From contig NZ_CP102293.1 of NCBI RefSeq assembly GCF_025152575.1, positions 744,001 to 808,000 on the forward strand: DNA of 64,000 nucleotides. The letters are read 5' to 3'. This DNA comes from Subdoligranulum variabile. Lineage in GTDB: Bacteria > Bacillota > Clostridia > Oscillospirales > Ruminococcaceae. The notes under the pieces were generated by a model. That model saw only the letters and a list, made by a program, of their open reading frames with translations, did no database searches and was not told the DNA's origin. Positions within the stretch are counted from its first letter, which is position 1. Each line of letters starts with the position of its first letter. Shown piece after piece: positions 8,217 to 15,535 of the stretch. A program made the translations under genes and the position numbers.

Positions 8217-9440
8217 ATGAAAAATGTATTGGTAGGCCAATCCGGCGGCCCGACTGCCGTTATCAACTCCAGCCTGGCCGGCGTCTACGAGACCGCCAAA
8301 GCCTGCGGCGCCCCCCACGTATACGGCATGCAGTACGGCATTGAGGGTGTACTGGAGGGCAAGATCGTCGACCTGGACACCGTCCTGTGCGACAAGATGG
8401 ACATCGAGCTGCTCAAGCGTACGCCCTCCAGCTTCCTGGGCAGCTGCCGCCACAAGCTGCCTGACCCCACCGTGGACGATCGTCCCTATCACACCCTGTT
8501 CGATCTGTTTGCCCGGTACGACATCGGTGCCGTGTTCTACATCGGCGGCAACGATTCCATGGACACCATCGCCAAGCTGTCTGCCTACGGCAAGGCGGTG
8601 AACAGCGAGATCCGCTTCATCGGCGTGCCCAAGACCATCGACAATGACCTGATGCTCACCGACCACACCCCCGGCTATGGCAGTGCGGCCAAATACATCG
8701 CCACCATCCTGAAAGAAGTTATCTGCGACTCCAGCGTCTACGACATCCGCAGCGTTACGGTGGCCGAGATCATGGGCCGCCACACCGGCTGGCTGGCTGC
8801 CGCTTCCAGCCTGGCCACCGGTCCCGACTGCAACGGTCCCGACCTGATCCTGCTGCCTGAGCGCACCTTCAACGAGGATGCTTTCCTGGAGCGGGTCGCC
8901 AAACTGGAAAAGGAGCGTCACAACGTCATCATTGCCGTCAGCGAGGGTGTCAAGAATGCCGAGGGTGTCTTCCTTTGCGATCTGGTCTCCACGGCCGGAC
9001 AGCTGGATGCCTTCGGACACAAGGCGATTCTCAGCGGCACCAGCCGCTACCTGGCCGATCTGATCCGGGTCCGCCTGGGCTGCAAGACCCGGGCCATCGA
9101 GTTCTCCACCCTGCAGCGCTGCGCCAGCCATCTGGCCAGCCGCACCGACATCACCGAGGCCTATCAGGTGGGTGGTGCCTCGGTGGAAGCTGCCGTGCGC
9201 GGGGAGACCGCCGAGATGTGCGCCATCAAGCGGCTGAGCGACCAGCCCTACCGCGTGGAGACCGAGATGGTGGACGTGACCCAGGTAGCCAACTTTGAGA
9301 AGAAGGTCCCCGACGAGTGGATCACCGCCGACGGCATGCATGTCAACGAGAACTTCGAGCGCTATGCCCGTCCCCTGATCCAGGCGGAGCTGACGCCCAT
9401 CTACATCAACGGCGTGCCCCGCCACATCCATCTGGATTGA
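8217..9440 (+). CDS. 6-phosphofructokinase, PPi-type clade (copy 1)
   Basis: 407 residues. It begins VLVGQSGGPTAVINSSLAG, and the active site shows IGGNDSMDT and PKTIDNDL. The Asp in GGND and the Lys in PKTIDND occupy the two positions that separate PPi-dependent (Asp, Lys) from ATP-dependent (Gly, Gly) enzymes. MGRHTGWLAA is the substrate-binding MGR motif. It is expected to phosphorylate fructose 6-phosphate, and perhaps sedoheptulose 7-phosphate, using pyrophosphate. GGND, where most relatives have GGDD or GGDG, is a further variation. An AGAGG site lies upstream. It is co-transcribed with the HAD gene. Confidence 0.93.
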   Translation: MKNVLVGQSGGPTAVINSSLAGVYETAKACGAPHVYGMQYGIEGVLEGKIVDLDTVLCDKMDIELLKRTPSSFLGSCRHKLPDPTVDDRPYHTLFDLFARYDIGAVFYIGGNDSMDTIAKLSAYGKAVNSEIRFIGVPKTIDNDLMLTDHTPGYGSAAKYIATILKEVICDSSVYDIRSVTVAEIMGRHTGWLAAASSLATGPDCNGPDLILLPERTFNEDAFLERVAKLEKERHNVIIAVSEGVKNAEGVFLCDLVSTAGQLDAFGHKAILSGTSRYLADLIRVRLGCKTRAIEFSTLQRCASHLASRTDITEAYQVGGASVEAAVRGETAEMCAIKRLSDQPYRVETEMVDVTQVANFEKKVPDEWITADGMHVNENFERYARPLIQAELTPIYINGVPRHIHLD

Positions 9441-9520
9441 TGGTTTTTGTGCATTCCGCCTTGTCCTTCGCAATTTTTGCAAGGTAATACTGGGGATTTT
9501 GTCCGCTGAATAGCCCGCAT

Positions 9521-9590
9521 CGTTCCGTATAGTGGAACAGCTCTTGTGTGCCACTTGATCCGACGTTTTTCGCGTTCCGTATAGTGGAAC
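9521..9590. repeat. Pair of 18-bp direct repeats, each containing an inverted repeat
   Basis: CGTTCCGTATAGTGGAAC occurs at 9521-9538 and again at 9573-9590, identical in 18 bases. Each copy holds the dyad GTTCC-N7-GGAAC. The 34 bases between include GTGCCACTTGATCCG. It lies in the 296-base gap between the two PFK genes, which I find otherwise empty apart from the terminator at 9648. It may be an operator pair or a copy of a dispersed intergenic element. Confidence 0.7.
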
Positions 9591-9647
9591 ACAAAATTCC
9601 CAACACAGCGTCTTTTTTTCAGCAACCCCTGCAATAGAAAAACAAGC

Positions 9648-9702
9648 CGCCCCATGGTACACTGAATACAACAAATTCAGTGCCCCGTGGGGCGTTTTTT
9701 TG
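9648..9702 (+). terminator. Long terminator/attenuator hairpin between the PFK genes
   Basis: CGCCCCATGG (9648-9657) pairs with CCGTGGGGCG (9685-9694), one GU pair. An inner stem ACTGAAT/ATTCAGT stacks inside, and a run of T follows. An alternative short GCCCC/GGGGC hairpin (9682-9693) competes. The second PFK starts 36 nt after the T-run. Confidence 0.78.
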
Positions 9703-9736
9703 GTGAAAGATCACGGAATCAGGCAGGAGGTTCCTT

Positions 9737-10972
9737 ATGGCAAAAAATGCAATCGTCGGCCAGTCCGGCGGCCCGACCTCGGTCATCAACGCCAGTCTGG
9801 CGGGCGTCTTTGAAAGCTGCAAGAGCCGCGGTGCCGGCAAGGTCTACGGCATGCTGCACGGCGTGGCCGGTCTGCTGGAACGGCGCGTCTGCGTACTGGA
9901 CGACAAACTCCATGGTGCCTTGGACATTGAACTGCTCAAGCGCACGCCGTCCAGCTATCTGGGCAGCTGCCGCTACAAGCTGCCCGACTGGCACACTCCC
10001 GAGGGAGAGGCCGTTTACCAGAAGCTGTTCGCCATCCTGCAGGAACTGGAAATCGGGTATTTCTTCTATATCGGCGGCAACGACTCCATGGACACCATCG
10101 GCAAACTGGCGGACTACGGCGCCCATATCGGCAGTGAGATCCGTTTTATGGGCGTGCCCAAGACCATTGACAACGACCTGATGGTCACCGATCACACCCC
10201 GGGCTACGGCAGTGCTGCCAAGTACATTGGCGTTGTGATGAAGGAGATCATCCGGGATGCCACCGTCTACGGCACCAAGTATGTGACCATCGTGGAGATC
10301 ATGGGCCGCAACGCCGGCTGGCTTACTTCCGCCGCAGCGCTGGCCAAGGCCGAGGACTGCGAGGGCGTGGACATGATCTGCCTGCCGGAAGTTCCCTTCA
10401 ACGTGGACCACTTTGTGGAGAAGGTAGAGCGGATGCAGAAGGCCAAGCCGTCCATCGTGATTGCGGTATCCGAAGGCGTCAAGCTGGAGGATGGCCGCTA
10501 CGTCTGTGAGCTGGCCGACGATGTGCACGCGGTGGACGCCTTCGGCCACAAGGCCCTGACCGGTACGGCCCGTTTCCTGGCCAACACAGTGGCCCGCCGC
10601 CTGGACACCAAGACCCGCTGCATCGAGCTTTCCACCCTGCAGCGCTGCGCCGGTCATCTGACCAGCCGCACCGATATTACCGAGGCGTATCAGGTGGGCG
10701 GTGCCGCCGCCAAGGCCGCTTTTGAGGGCCACACCGGCGAGATGGTGGCACTGGACCGCATCTCCAACGCTCCCTACCAGTGCGGCACCAGTCTGCATCC
10801 CATCTGCGAGGTCGCCAACCTCGAAAAGAAGGTCCCCTTGGAATGGGTCAACGCCGATCATACGGCCATGACCCAGGACTTTATCGACTACGCTATGCCG
10901 TTGATCCAGGCCGAACTGACCCCCATTTATGTGGAAGGCCTGCCTCATCATATTTACCTCCCAGAAGCCTGA
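9737..10972 (+). CDS. 6-phosphofructokinase, PPi-type clade (copy 2)
   Basis: 411 residues and clearly paralogous to the preceding gene over its whole length. It has the same signatures: VGQSGGPTSVINASLAG, YIGGNDSMDTIGKL, PKTIDNDLMVTDHTPGYGS and MGRNAGWL. The MGR motif reads MGRNAGW here and MGRHTGW in copy 1, so the copies may differ in substrate or regulation. A strong AGGAGG site is 6 nt upstream. The gap before it contains the repeat pair and a terminator but no convincing promoter close to the start. A bidirectional terminator follows. Confidence 0.93.
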   Translation: MAKNAIVGQSGGPTSVINASLAGVFESCKSRGAGKVYGMLHGVAGLLERRVCVLDDKLHGALDIELLKRTPSSYLGSCRYKLPDWHTPEGEAVYQKLFAILQELEIGYFFYIGGNDSMDTIGKLADYGAHIGSEIRFMGVPKTIDNDLMVTDHTPGYGSAAKYIGVVMKEIIRDATVYGTKYVTIVEIMGRNAGWLTSAAALAKAEDCEGVDMICLPEVPFNVDHFVEKVERMQKAKPSIVIAVSEGVKLEDGRYVCELADDVHAVDAFGHKALTGTARFLANTVARRLDTKTRCIELSTLQRCAGHLTSRTDITEAYQVGGAAAKAAFEGHTGEMVALDRISNAPYQCGTSLHPICEVANLEKKVPLEWVNADHTAMTQDFIDYAMPLIQAELTPIYVEGLPHHIYLPEA

Positions 10973-10986
10973 GTAACGCCAGGCGC

Positions 10987-11031
10987 AAAAAGACCCTCGC
11001 AGGACTTGAACTCCCCTGCGAGGGTCTTTTT
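10987..11031. terminator. Bidirectional terminator
   Basis: AAAAAGACCCTCGCAGG pairs perfectly with CCTGCGAGGGTCTTTTT (17 bp). It serves PFK copy 2 (+) and the GT-C gene (-). Confidence 0.92.
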
Positions 11032-11035
11032 CTGT

Positions 11036-13981
11036 TTAATAGAAGCCGAAACTGGGCAGGCATTCCAGCGCCTCGGCCCACCAGGTCGGGATGGGCAGAC
11101 CGGACAGGGCCGGATAGTAGCAGATGAACAGCACCAGCGATACCACACACAGTCCGATGCCTATGCGGCGGGCCAGCGACTCCCTATGAATATGGGAGAG
11201 TACCAGCGCAATGGCCGCCAGGCAGAACATGGAACTGGGGAAATAGTGGTAGAGGAAGGTGCAGCGGGTGACCAGCATCCAGGGGATCAGCTGGGTGCCG
11301 TAGAGGATCAATACCCCGGCGCCGGCCCGGCTGCCCCGATGGCTGACCTGATGCCAGAGCAATGCCACAAGGCAGGCCAGCCCCGCCAGCCAGATCACCG
11401 GACCGCCCAGCCCTGCAATGCTGGCCCTGAGGCCATCGGGCAGATGGGTGTTCTGATAATACCACACAGGGCGCAGCCCCAGCAGCCAGGTGTACCAGCG
11501 GCTCTCAAAGGGATGGGTGGCCTCCAGGTTGGAATGGTATTCGTACATAGAGACCTGGCAGTTCCACCAGTCGCCGAGACTGAAATCCGGATTCCGCCAC
11601 CAGTAAGGCAGATAAGACGCGATATAAATGCAGAGCGGCAGCAGTACATAGAACACCACACCGCCCAAGGCCGCCGTGCGGAACTCCGAGGAAAAGCCTG
11701 GTTTTTTCTGACGCCAGCGGGCATAGAGCACGCCCAGGTAGAGGATGGCCAGCCCTGCCCCGGCATAGATACCGGTCCATTTGGCCGCACATCCCAGCCC
11801 GAAGGCCACACCGCCCAGGGCCATGGGCAGCAGAGACCGGGTAACCCCCTTCTGCAGCACGCTCTGGCAGTACCACAGCATGAAGTAGGCGCCCAGCAAA
11901 ATGAAGAAGGTGCCATAGATGTCGATGGTGGCAATGCGGCTTTGCACGAACCGCATGAAATCCAGCGCCAGCAGTACCCCGGCCACCGCTCCGATCCACC
12001 GTTTGCGGGTCAGGCGACGGGCAAAGCACCAGGCCAGCGGCACCAGCAGCACACCGAACAACGTGCCGGAAAACCGCCATCCGAATCCGGTCATGCCGAA
12101 CAGAGCGATGCCCGCCATGATCAGGTCCTTGCCCAACGGCGGGTGGGTGGTCTCGTATACCGGCATCTTGTGCAGCTGTTCATAGCCGGTGCGGCCGTGG
12201 TAGATCTCGTCAAAGTACATGCTGTTGAGCTGGCTGATGGTGTCCGGCACCGACGTCTGCTCATCGAAAAGCGCCCCGCCGCCGGTGACCGGCACCGGGT
12301 TGCCGTCCCCGTCCCGGAAGGAAAGCTCAAAGACCTGGGCATTTTCCACCGTGACGGTCAGCGTCTGGCCGGCTGAGACCGGCAGACGGTTTTCACTCCA
12401 GCTGAAACAGGTACTGTACCCCAGTTCCTGCACCAGCAGCACATTCCCCTCTGCGTCCGATACCTTCAGGCTGCCGCCGAAGGACACGCCCGGATACACC
12501 CAGAGATTGATAGCCGTTCCCTCCACAGTAACGGTCTCGGACAGGATCGTGTCGGTGGCATCCAGCGGATTCTGGGGCGCCGTGGTATCACCCAGATAGG
12601 TGAAACTCAGCACCGCCGTGGCCAGCGTAAGCCCCGCAAGGCCCAGCACTTCCCGGCGCTGCCATCGGGGCTGTCCGGCCGGGACAGGATCCTCGGGCCG
12701 GGGGCGCTCCGGCAGGGACAGGGCATGGCCGTGGAGCGCCAGGTCCCACACTGCAAAGAGCAGCATCACAAAACAGACGGTCTCGGCCAGGCCTACCAGC
12801 ACCGCCACGGTGGAGCTGGTGGCGCTGCTGAGCCACTCGTCCTCAGAGCCGGCCAGGGAGTAGACCGTTGCCAGGTTGATAAAGCCGGTCAGTGACAGCC
12901 CGAACCCGGCGGCATAGAGCCGGATATCATTCCAGCGGGCGGCCGCCAGCAGAGTCAGCAGCACACCGGGCACCATGTACCGCTCGTGCATGCAATGACC
13001 GAAGGTGAAAACACCCAGCCCGTAGTAAGCGGCCAGCAACAACGGCGAAAAATGGCCGCACTGGACGCTGCGCACCGCAAAAAACACCAGCCCGCCGGTG
13101 ACCGCCAGAATCAGGAACCAGCCCAGCGTATGCCAGCTGATGCCGAAGAGCGCCGTATTTTCCAGCGGCTGCCAGTTGCCCCCCAGAGCCGTAAGCCAGT
13201 TGAAGGCATTGATGGAGGCATAGGGATACCCCGAAACGGTACCCGCGTATTTTTCCAGCAAGGAGGGCAGCAGGTCCCGGATCCCATAGAAAGGAACCCC
13301 CGCCGCCAGCGGCGGCACCAGCGCCACCGCTGCGCCGCCAAAGCAGCGGCCGAACGCGCGGAAGCGGTTCTCCTCCTGGGCAATGGCGGCCAGAAAGCAG
13401 GCGGCCAGAGCCGGGCCGAAAAGCAGCGCCTGGGGTTTGATGGCCAGCGCCACACCGTACCAGAAGGCCGCCGGCAGATAACGCGGCTTTTCCAGCAGCC
13501 AGAAACAGCCCAGCAAGGGCAGCGCAAAGGCACCGTCGATCTGCTTCCATACCCCGGTATCAAACAGAAGCAGCGGATTGAAGGCTGTGAAGGCCGCCAG
13601 CAGCAGTGGCACCCGGCTGGCGGGTCGGAACTCGCTGCCCACATGCCAGACCAGCCAGGCCGCCGCACAGTCGCAGAGGCTGGGCACCAGTGCCAGAAGG
13701 AAATAGGTCAGCGGAGACTCGTAGGGAATGGAGAACATCCCGCGGACCAGCCCCACCAGCCCCAGTACAAAGAGATAACCGGGCGGGTAGTCGGCAAAAT
13801 AGCCTTCGCTGTAGAAAGCCGCAGGGCCCTGAGAGGCCAGCTTGTCTCCCCAGGCCACAAAGCAGCTCATATCATAGGGGTAACCTTCGGTCACCAGCGC
13901 CAGCAGCAGCCGCAGCGCCAGGGCTGCCCCCAGCACCAGCCAGAGGGTCCTGGCATCGGATTGTCGTTTCTGTATCGTCAT
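11036..13981 (-). CDS. Two-module GT-C glycosyltransferase, C-terminal PMT (GT39) domain
   Basis: 981 residues and about 20 membrane helices. The N-terminal half (about 1-430) is a GT-C-like unit with loop-1 residues GYPYDMSCFVAWGDKL and ADYPPGYLFVLG. The C-terminal half (about 465-981) starts with a new helix. It has a beta-rich outer insert (about 495-590), then MYFDEIYHGRTGYEQL and ETTHPPLGK, the loop-1 Asp-Glu and His of protein O-mannosyltransferases, and SRIATIDIYGTFF. Donor is probably a polyprenyl-phosphate sugar. Start 13981 is chosen because upstream codons fall in the cysS terminator; its ribosome site is weak. Confidence 0.85.
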   Translation of the reverse strand: MTIQKRQSDARTLWLVLGAALALRLLLALVTEGYPYDMSCFVAWGDKLASQGPAAFYSEGYFADYPPGYLFVLGLVGLVRGMFSIPYESPLTYFLLALVPSLCDCAAAWLVWHVGSEFRPASRVPLLLAAFTAFNPLLLFDTGVWKQIDGAFALPLLGCFWLLEKPRYLPAAFWYGVALAIKPQALLFGPALAACFLAAIAQEENRFRAFGRCFGGAAVALVPPLAAGVPFYGIRDLLPSLLEKYAGTVSGYPYASINAFNWLTALGGNWQPLENTALFGISWHTLGWFLILAVTGGLVFFAVRSVQCGHFSPLLLAAYYGLGVFTFGHCMHERYMVPGVLLTLLAAARWNDIRLYAAGFGLSLTGFINLATVYSLAGSEDEWLSSATSSTVAVLVGLAETVCFVMLLFAVWDLALHGHALSLPERPRPEDPVPAGQPRWQRREVLGLAGLTLATAVLSFTYLGDTTAPQNPLDATDTILSETVTVEGTAINLWVYPGVSFGGSLKVSDAEGNVLLVQELGYSTCFSWSENRLPVSAGQTLTVTVENAQVFELSFRDGDGNPVPVTGGGALFDEQTSVPDTISQLNSMYFDEIYHGRTGYEQLHKMPVYETTHPPLGKDLIMAGIALFGMTGFGWRFSGTLFGVLLVPLAWCFARRLTRKRWIGAVAGVLLALDFMRFVQSRIATIDIYGTFFILLGAYFMLWYCQSVLQKGVTRSLLPMALGGVAFGLGCAAKWTGIYAGAGLAILYLGVLYARWRQKKPGFSSEFRTAALGGVVFYVLLPLCIYIASYLPYWWRNPDFSLGDWWNCQVSMYEYHSNLEATHPFESRWYTWLLGLRPVWYYQNTHLPDGLRASIAGLGGPVIWLAGLACLVALLWHQVSHRGSRAGAGVLILYGTQLIPWMLVTRCTFLYHYFPSSMFCLAAIALVLSHIHRESLARRIGIGLCVVSLVLFICYYPALSGLPIPTWWAEALECLPSFGFY

Positions 13982-13987
13982 ACTCTC

Positions 13988-14044
13988 AAAAAGGGGGCCT
14001 GCCCGCGCGCGTCCGCCGTGTTGGACACAGGCGGGCACGCAGGC
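13988..14044 (-). terminator. Terminator after cysS
   Basis: On the minus strand GCCTGC...GCCCGC pairs with GCGGGCAGGC, with a small bulge, and CCCCCTTTTTG follows. The GT-C start codon is less than 20 nt beyond. Confidence 0.75.
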
Positions 14045-14063
14045 ATGCCCCTGCGTTGTTGGT

Positions 14064-15458
14064 TTACAGTTTTGCGATCTTGGGGCCCTGGGCGGTGTCG
14101 GTCACGCTCCAGCCCATCTCGGTGAGCTGTGCACGGATGGCATCGGCCTTGGCCCAGTCCTTCGCCTTCTTGGCAGCAGCGCGCTCCTCCACCAGAGCCG
14201 TCACATCCGCCGGGACCTCGTCCTTCTTGCGGTTGTACAGCAGGCCCAGCACGCCGGTCAGCTCGTCAAAGGTTTTGGCGGCCAGTTCCAGCGTGGCTTT
14301 GTCGGAAGCGTCGGACAGGGTGTTGATCTCCTTGACGAAATCAAACACCGCGGCCAGCGCGTCGGGGGTGTTCAGATCGTCGTCCATGGCGGTCTTGAAC
14401 TTGGTGCGCGCTTCCTCGCACTTGGCGGCCAGCGCCGTGTCAGTGCCGTGGGCATGCTCGATGGCAAAGTCCAGATTGTCGCGGCAGGTGTACAGACGCT
14501 CCAGGCTGTTCTTGCAGCTCTCGATAAGGTCTACCGTGTAGTTCAGCGGCATGCGGTACCCCGCCGTCAGCATGAAGTAACGGATAGGCTCATAGCCGTA
14601 TTTCTCGGCGATCTCCCGCACCGTGAAGAAGTTGCCTGCGCTCTTGGACATCTTCTCGTTGTTGATGTTCAAAAAGCCGTTGTGCATCCAGTAGCGGCTG
14701 AAAGTGCAGCCGTTGGCGCACTCACTCTGGGCGATCTCGTTCTCATGGTGGGGGAAGATCAGATCCTGGCCGCCGGCATGCAGGTCAATGGTGTTGCCCA
14801 GGTGCTTGCGTGCCATGGCACTGCACTCGATGTGCCAGCCGGGACGGCCGTGGCCCCAGGGGCTCTCCCAGTAGGGTTCGCCGGGTTTGGCCGCCTTCCA
14901 GACCGCGAAGTCCGCGGGATCTTCCTTCAGATCATCGTCCATCTGGCTGCGCAGCGTGCGGTTACCGCTCTCCAGATCGTCCAGGTTCAGATGGCTCAGC
15001 TTGCCGTAGCCGGGATCGGACTTGACCCGGAAATAGACATCGCCGTTGCGGGCCACATAGGCGTGCCCGGAATCCACCAGATCCTTGACGATCTTGATGA
15101 TCTCCCCGATGTGCTCGGTGGCGCGGGGACGCACGGTGGGTTCCTCCACGTTCAGCCCCTCAGAATCCTTGATGTACTCGGCCTCGAACTTGCGGGCCAC
15201 CTCCTGCATGGAGATGCCCTCCTGCTGGCCTTTCTGGATCAGCTTGTCGTCAATGTCGGTGATGTTGGAAACATAGTAGACCTTGTTGCCGCAGTATTCC
15301 AGATAGCGGCGCAGGGTGTCAAACACGATCATCGGCCGGGCATTGCCGATGTGAATATAGTTATAGACCGTCGGGCCGCAGACATAGATGCGGTACTCGC
15401 CCTCTTTCTGCGGGACGAATTCCTCCTTCTGGCGGGTCATGGTGTTGAAAATCTGCAT
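14064..15458 (-). CDS. cysS: Cysteinyl-tRNA synthetase
   Basis: 464 residues, normal length. The class I HIGH motif is YIHIGNARPM and the KMSKS loop is EKMSKSAGNFF. Zinc ligands are seen in YVCGPTVYN, WHIECSAM and PHHENEIAQSE. It charges tRNA-Cys in the cytoplasm. The start at 15458 has GGGAAAGGA upstream; a TTG at 15479 is in frame but less likely. It has its own promoter at 15503-15531 and terminator, so it is monocistronic. The leader is only about 40 nt, too short for a T-box. Confidence 0.97.
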   Translation of the reverse strand: MQIFNTMTRQKEEFVPQKEGEYRIYVCGPTVYNYIHIGNARPMIVFDTLRRYLEYCGNKVYYVSNITDIDDKLIQKGQQEGISMQEVARKFEAEYIKDSEGLNVEEPTVRPRATEHIGEIIKIVKDLVDSGHAYVARNGDVYFRVKSDPGYGKLSHLNLDDLESGNRTLRSQMDDDLKEDPADFAVWKAAKPGEPYWESPWGHGRPGWHIECSAMARKHLGNTIDLHAGGQDLIFPHHENEIAQSECANGCTFSRYWMHNGFLNINNEKMSKSAGNFFTVREIAEKYGYEPIRYFMLTAGYRMPLNYTVDLIESCKNSLERLYTCRDNLDFAIEHAHGTDTALAAKCEEARTKFKTAMDDDLNTPDALAAVFDFVKEINTLSDASDKATLELAAKTFDELTGVLGLLYNRKKDEVPADVTALVEERAAAKKAKDWAKADAIRAQLTEMGWSVTDTAQGPKIAKL

Positions 15459-15502
15459 GGTGGCACAATCCTTTCCCAATTCAATGGTCTCCGATGGTTT
15501 CT

Positions 15503-15531
15503 ATTATAGCCGCCGCAAGGCCCTGTTGCAA
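15503..15531 (-). promoter_or_regulatory. Promoter of cysS
   Basis: Minus strand TTGCAA (15531-15526), 17-nt spacer, TATAAT (15508-15503), immediately after the stop codon of the upstream gene at 15536. Confidence 0.8.
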
Positions 15532-15535
15532 GCCT

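Noticed and set aside
9521..9590. Possible CRISPR array
   Set aside because: Only two repeat copies, one spacer-like interval, and no cas gene in the window.
9406..9674. Small minus-strand ORFs in the gap between the PFK genes
   Set aside because: They span the repeat pair, lack ribosome sites and translate the repeat into similar peptides, so they are products of the repeat sequence.
15459..15535. T-box leader before cysS
   Set aside because: The promoter leaves a leader of about 40 nt, too short for a T-box, and no T-box core is seen.
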